From Alisma plantago-aquatica (taxonomy: Eukaryota; Streptophyta; Magnoliopsida; Alismatales; Alismataceae): DNA of 64,000 nt. Positions 60,911-64,000 of this stretch are shown in pieces (position 1 is the stretch's first letter; each line of letters starts with the position of its first letter). The DNA lies in NCBI GenBank assembly GCA_963693085.1, contig OY856412.1, positions 1,408,694,694 through 1,408,758,693 on the forward strand. Direction: 5' to 3'. The translations under genes were made by a program, and so were the position numbers. The notes under the pieces are model-generated. The model was not told the origin of the DNA and did no database searches. It worked only from the letters and a program-made list of their open reading frames with translations.

Positions 60911-61952
60911 GAAAGGTCCCCGAGTTTGCCTATGCACTCAATCGCAAGAAAAATCCCTTGGGAATCTCTACAACCTTCCTTAGATGGCTCGAGGTGGGTG
61001 ATAGTGCAGATGTTGTTGGATCTTAGATCAACAGCTCTCATGTCACGCGCATCAGCAGGAAACAATCCCAGAGAAAACAAAATCTCGACTTTTAATACTT
61101 TCCTCTATATTTTATGGATTTTGTAAAATCCATATCTCCCAAACCACTCATCCAATTAACCCCAAATTTTGAGGGAAAGTTAATAATAATTTAATCTTTC
61201 ATCATGCCGAATTTGGGATCATTATTTAAAAAAACGGATCCCTTCCTTTAGTTGCAAGTTATTACTCTATATGTATATTTCTCACCTATTTTCTCTTTCC
61301 TTTGCTATTAAATTACTTTCTTGGATTCCTTGGACATCAAGGAACCTTAATGGCTTAAAATACCATCTTGGGAATATTCCTTAGCCTTTTATTTATCTTT
61401 TATCCATTTTCTTATTATCTTACTTATTTCCTTATTCTTTTTAATGGTTTCTCTTTATCTTTCATTCCCTTTTCCCTCTTTTCATATCTCTTTTATCAGA
61501 AATCATATGTAAACTAATTTTACTCAATTGTGGCCATTAATGCTACTTTCTAGATAATTCCAAGTATTTCTTATAAATACTTTGCTTAATACACATTATC
61601 TTGTATATTTTCTAATATTTGGACTTTTCTTCTTTTCTTTTCTTATTGCTTTATTTTTGCAACTTTGGACTCCTTGGAACCCAAGGATCCCAAGAGGAAT
61701 GAAATCCCTCTTTGGATTTGCCTTCTAGAGGTTTCCATCTCATTATTTTCTCAAATATTCAATTATTCATTCACTAATTGAATTTTCTTATTATTTGGCC
61801 CAATAGCCAATACAGCCCACAACACAAATATCAAGGCTATTGTAAACAAAATCCATTTATTCCAAATACATTATATCATTATTTGTCCAAATATCCTTAA
61901 TATGAGAAATTACATTTCTCACCAAATAAACCCAAAAATTAGGGTTGTAACA
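60911..61952 (-). repeat. Truncated Tekay/Del 5' LTR
   Basis: This matches 55863-56890, sharing 'gaaaggtccccgagtttgcc' at the left and ending 'agggttgtaaca' at 61952. Only the first kilobase of the LTR (element orientation) remains. TCTCT follows at 61953-61957 and should be the target duplication, but its partner on the left was not found. Confidence 0.8.
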
Positions 61953-63069
61953 TCTCTAGTTTTGGTAACCAAGAGATCCCAAGCAAGTGTTTCCCCAATA
62001 GGGAGAGGCATAGTGAGAGAAAGACAATTGTAGAATAGCAACTGGTTGTGGGAGATTGTGTTGGTGACTAGTACGCCAACAGAAGGGGACAATTCCTTCT
62101 AGTCTGTTCTTCAGGATGACTAGAGTTCCCGGTAGTCTGTATGGACTATCTATAGAGGTGGGAGACTTCTGCCGCTCAAGAGGATGACATTCAACCACAG
62201 TCTGGGTCAAGACTACGAGCTGCACAGATGTCATCAAAGATAGGTGGTTGAAGACGCACTTAATGCGAGGTATAGTCATTGAGCAAGCCTCAGGACCAGG
62301 TATAACTCGCTAAAACCATCCTTCCCATTACATAGATGTTGATGCGATCTGCTGGTTATGGGTTTATGATCATGTAGAATTTTGTTTTTGTTGCCTACTC
62401 TGACCACGTAAGACCCAACAAGGATATCATTCTCCAGTAGGAGGGACAAATCCCATATATATGAGTCACAGTCTATTCCCATGTGTCAAAGTCTCTCAAT
62501 CATCATCAGTATAACAACCATGTTTCAGTTTTGTGTTTGATGATGTCAAAACGTACCCAATGACATGGGATGAGTGTAGTGATTTCAGGTCTAAGAATTA
62601 CAATCAGTACCTTCACTATGAGAGATAACTATGACCACCAATGATGGTTTCCATGTGTTACTCTCAAGGTGGGTATGTTCGATACACTATTACCTAACAT
62701 GTATCTTTGTGCTTGGTTTCATATTGCCATATCATAACTAATGATATTCAATCATCAACCAACCCATACTTCAACCTTATGTGTTATTGGTGTCTATCTA
62801 CCTTCCACTATAACAACTGACTAGGGACATAATAAGAATGTACATACTCTTAGCATTTGTATGATCTCATTCTTCAAGTCACGTACTTGAAAATATACGT
62901 GATTGAGTATTGCCATTCTTTAGACATTCAATATGTTTCCACAATATCTCATAACTAAATGAAACATGATGAATTGGAAGCTTGCCTTTATGAGTATTAA
63001 TCAAATATTTTGTGGTATATGACATGTCAATCATCACATGATTGACTCTATGGGCATACCTTACCAACA
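61953..63069 (-). repeat. Inverted copia-LTR-like segment
   Basis: Read on the minus strand from 63069, this starts TGTTGGTAAGGTATGCCCATAGAG, runs parallel to the copia LTR at 46922-47560 (shared phrases such as 'agagtatgtacattcttattatgtccctagtcag' in part and 'gatacatgtta'), and diverges beyond about 62400. It is preceded by a purine-rich AAAGAAGTAAAAG. It is the host sequence of the Tekay element on its right side. It is a related but distinct copia family member in the opposite orientation. Confidence 0.55.
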
Positions 63070-63700
63070 CTTTTACTTCTTTAGGATTTTGTTCTTTACA
63101 TTCATGTTCTTTACATTCTAGTTGCATTGCATTATTTCCATTGTAAGAAAGGTACCTTGATCATTCTTCTTTAGTGAGGAGACACTAAACTAGTTGGTAG
63201 TACCAGATGCAAATTCAGTAGTACTGACGACATCACAATGAAAGCGGGGTTGAGTTTCAAAAAACTCAGTACTACTGACAACATACTCGGTAGTACTGAG
63301 AATTCGATAGGAGGCCCGAAAAATTTATCGATGGTACTGACACCAATGTTTGTAGCACTGACTTTTGCAGAAAGGAGATGAGTTTACTGAACATGACTCG
63401 GTATTACCGACAACCAACATGGTAGTACCAACGTCGAGCGATGCTCTAGGTTCAAGATACTGAGATAATTCTTAGAAGTATCAAGAAATTTTAAAGACTC
63501 AGTACTATCAACACATATGTCAGTAGTACCGACACCAGAAAACATAGGATCCGGGGGAGCGACATCAAGGATCACAATTTTCTGCATCTGACGGTTGGTA
63601 GTATCGATCTATCATGCACCTTTTGAAGTTGGCACTACCGACGACCTTGTCAGTACCATCGACGCATTGATAGCAGGCAGTCTAATAGCTATATAAAGAG
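63070..63700 (+). promoter_or_regulatory. LTR-like promoter with CAGTAGTACTGAC array and TATA box
   Basis: From about 63190 to 63660 the phrase 'cagtagtactgac' or 'ggtagtaccgac' and half-copies recur a dozen or so times; the full unit is a palindrome (AGTACT core). ACCGAC occurs at about 63407, 63526 and 63639. A TATA box (tatataaagagggg) follows at 63690-63697, then a CT-rich leader. The arrangement is like that of the copia LTR at 48110-48505, but the motif differs. The element is not identified; its LTR edges are not clear. Confidence 0.5.
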
Positions 63701-64000
63701 GGGTGTGAGTATTGTTTCATTCACACCACCATCACACCCCTCTGAAGAAAGATTGTGCAAGTACATCTGGGCAATCAAAGTCTTCACCAAGCTCTTTCTT
63801 CTCCATCCCCTTATTGTACCGTCCTGATGGCGTCTAGGCAAGCAGCAACCCCCGACGTTTCAGGGCACATTCTACTCGCATGACCCTACCATGCCACAAC
63901 CCTCACCATCACCATTTTGATCAGTACCACTATTCCACCTCTTAAGTTAGATTTTGACTATGTTGAAATAGTCATGTTCAATCTCGGGGGTGTTGGAACA
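63701..64000 (+). other. Leader and possible start of another LTR at the window edge
   Basis: After the TATA box there is a short leader with an ATG at 63827 that opens only about 18 codons. At the very end, AATCTCGGGGG followed by TGTTGGAACA (63980-64000) looks like a copia purine tract and LTR start, so another LTR may begin at 63991. Too little is visible to be sure. Confidence 0.35.

Overview
The window is plant nuclear DNA made almost entirely of transposable elements. Evidence for a plant is the presence of CACTA (En/Spm) transposons with plant TNP2 and Transposase_24 genes, an Athila-lineage Ty3/gypsy element, a chromodomain-bearing Tekay/Del-type gypsy remnant, Ty1/copia remnants, and a plant L1-type LINE with a DUF4283 ORF1. 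I recognise no complete host gene. Almost every element protein is broken, often by stops best explained as C-to-T changes (CAA/CAG/CGA to stop), which suggests old, heavily methylated repeat DNA in a large genome. I cannot name the species.

Layout. CACTA-1 enters from the left edge (1-2294) and resumes at 37852-44505. A minus-strand Athila-like element (2295-37846, TSD CTTGA) splits its transposase gene. The Athila LTRs are TG...CA, about 1.9 kb, with a purine tract next to the 3' LTR and a decayed tRNA-type primer site next to the 5' LTR. Its 3' LTR (left) is itself split by CACTA-3 (3231-13050), which carries a copia RT fragment and an exon resembling N-acetyltransferase 9. Its long third ORF is split by CACTA-2 (16335-25102, TSD TGG), a relative of CACTA-1. 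The right arm of CACTA-1 holds a 3.2-kb solo LTR (40577-43772, TSD GGTGG).

Right of CACTA-1 lie a decayed plus-strand copia pol and its 3' LTR (about 45.5-48.6 kb). A well-preserved LINE sits next to or inside that LTR (48637-53765, 12-bp TSD, ORF2 open for 1169 codons). Next is a minus-strand Tekay/Del element with a long 3' LTR, decayed pol ending in a chromodomain, and a truncated 5' LTR (about 54.0-61.95 kb, left edge undefined). It abuts an inverted copia-LTR-like segment (61953-63069). The window ends in another LTR-like promoter with a repeat array.

Most interesting points. (1) The Athila element has, between pol and ORF3, a second TATA box flanked by the same AACGG-type array as its LTR U3, a CT-rich leader with a GTAAG donor, and a splice acceptor one base before the ORF3 ATG; together these look like an internal promoter plus leader intron. 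(2) ORF3 ends in a Ulp1/C48-like protease fold rather than a recognisable envelope. (3) Three LTR promoters of different families each have a short-motif array just upstream of the TATA box; two of them contain ACCGAC cores. (4) CACTA-2 contains long near-perfect hairpins, including a duplicated palindrome just upstream of its transposase gene.
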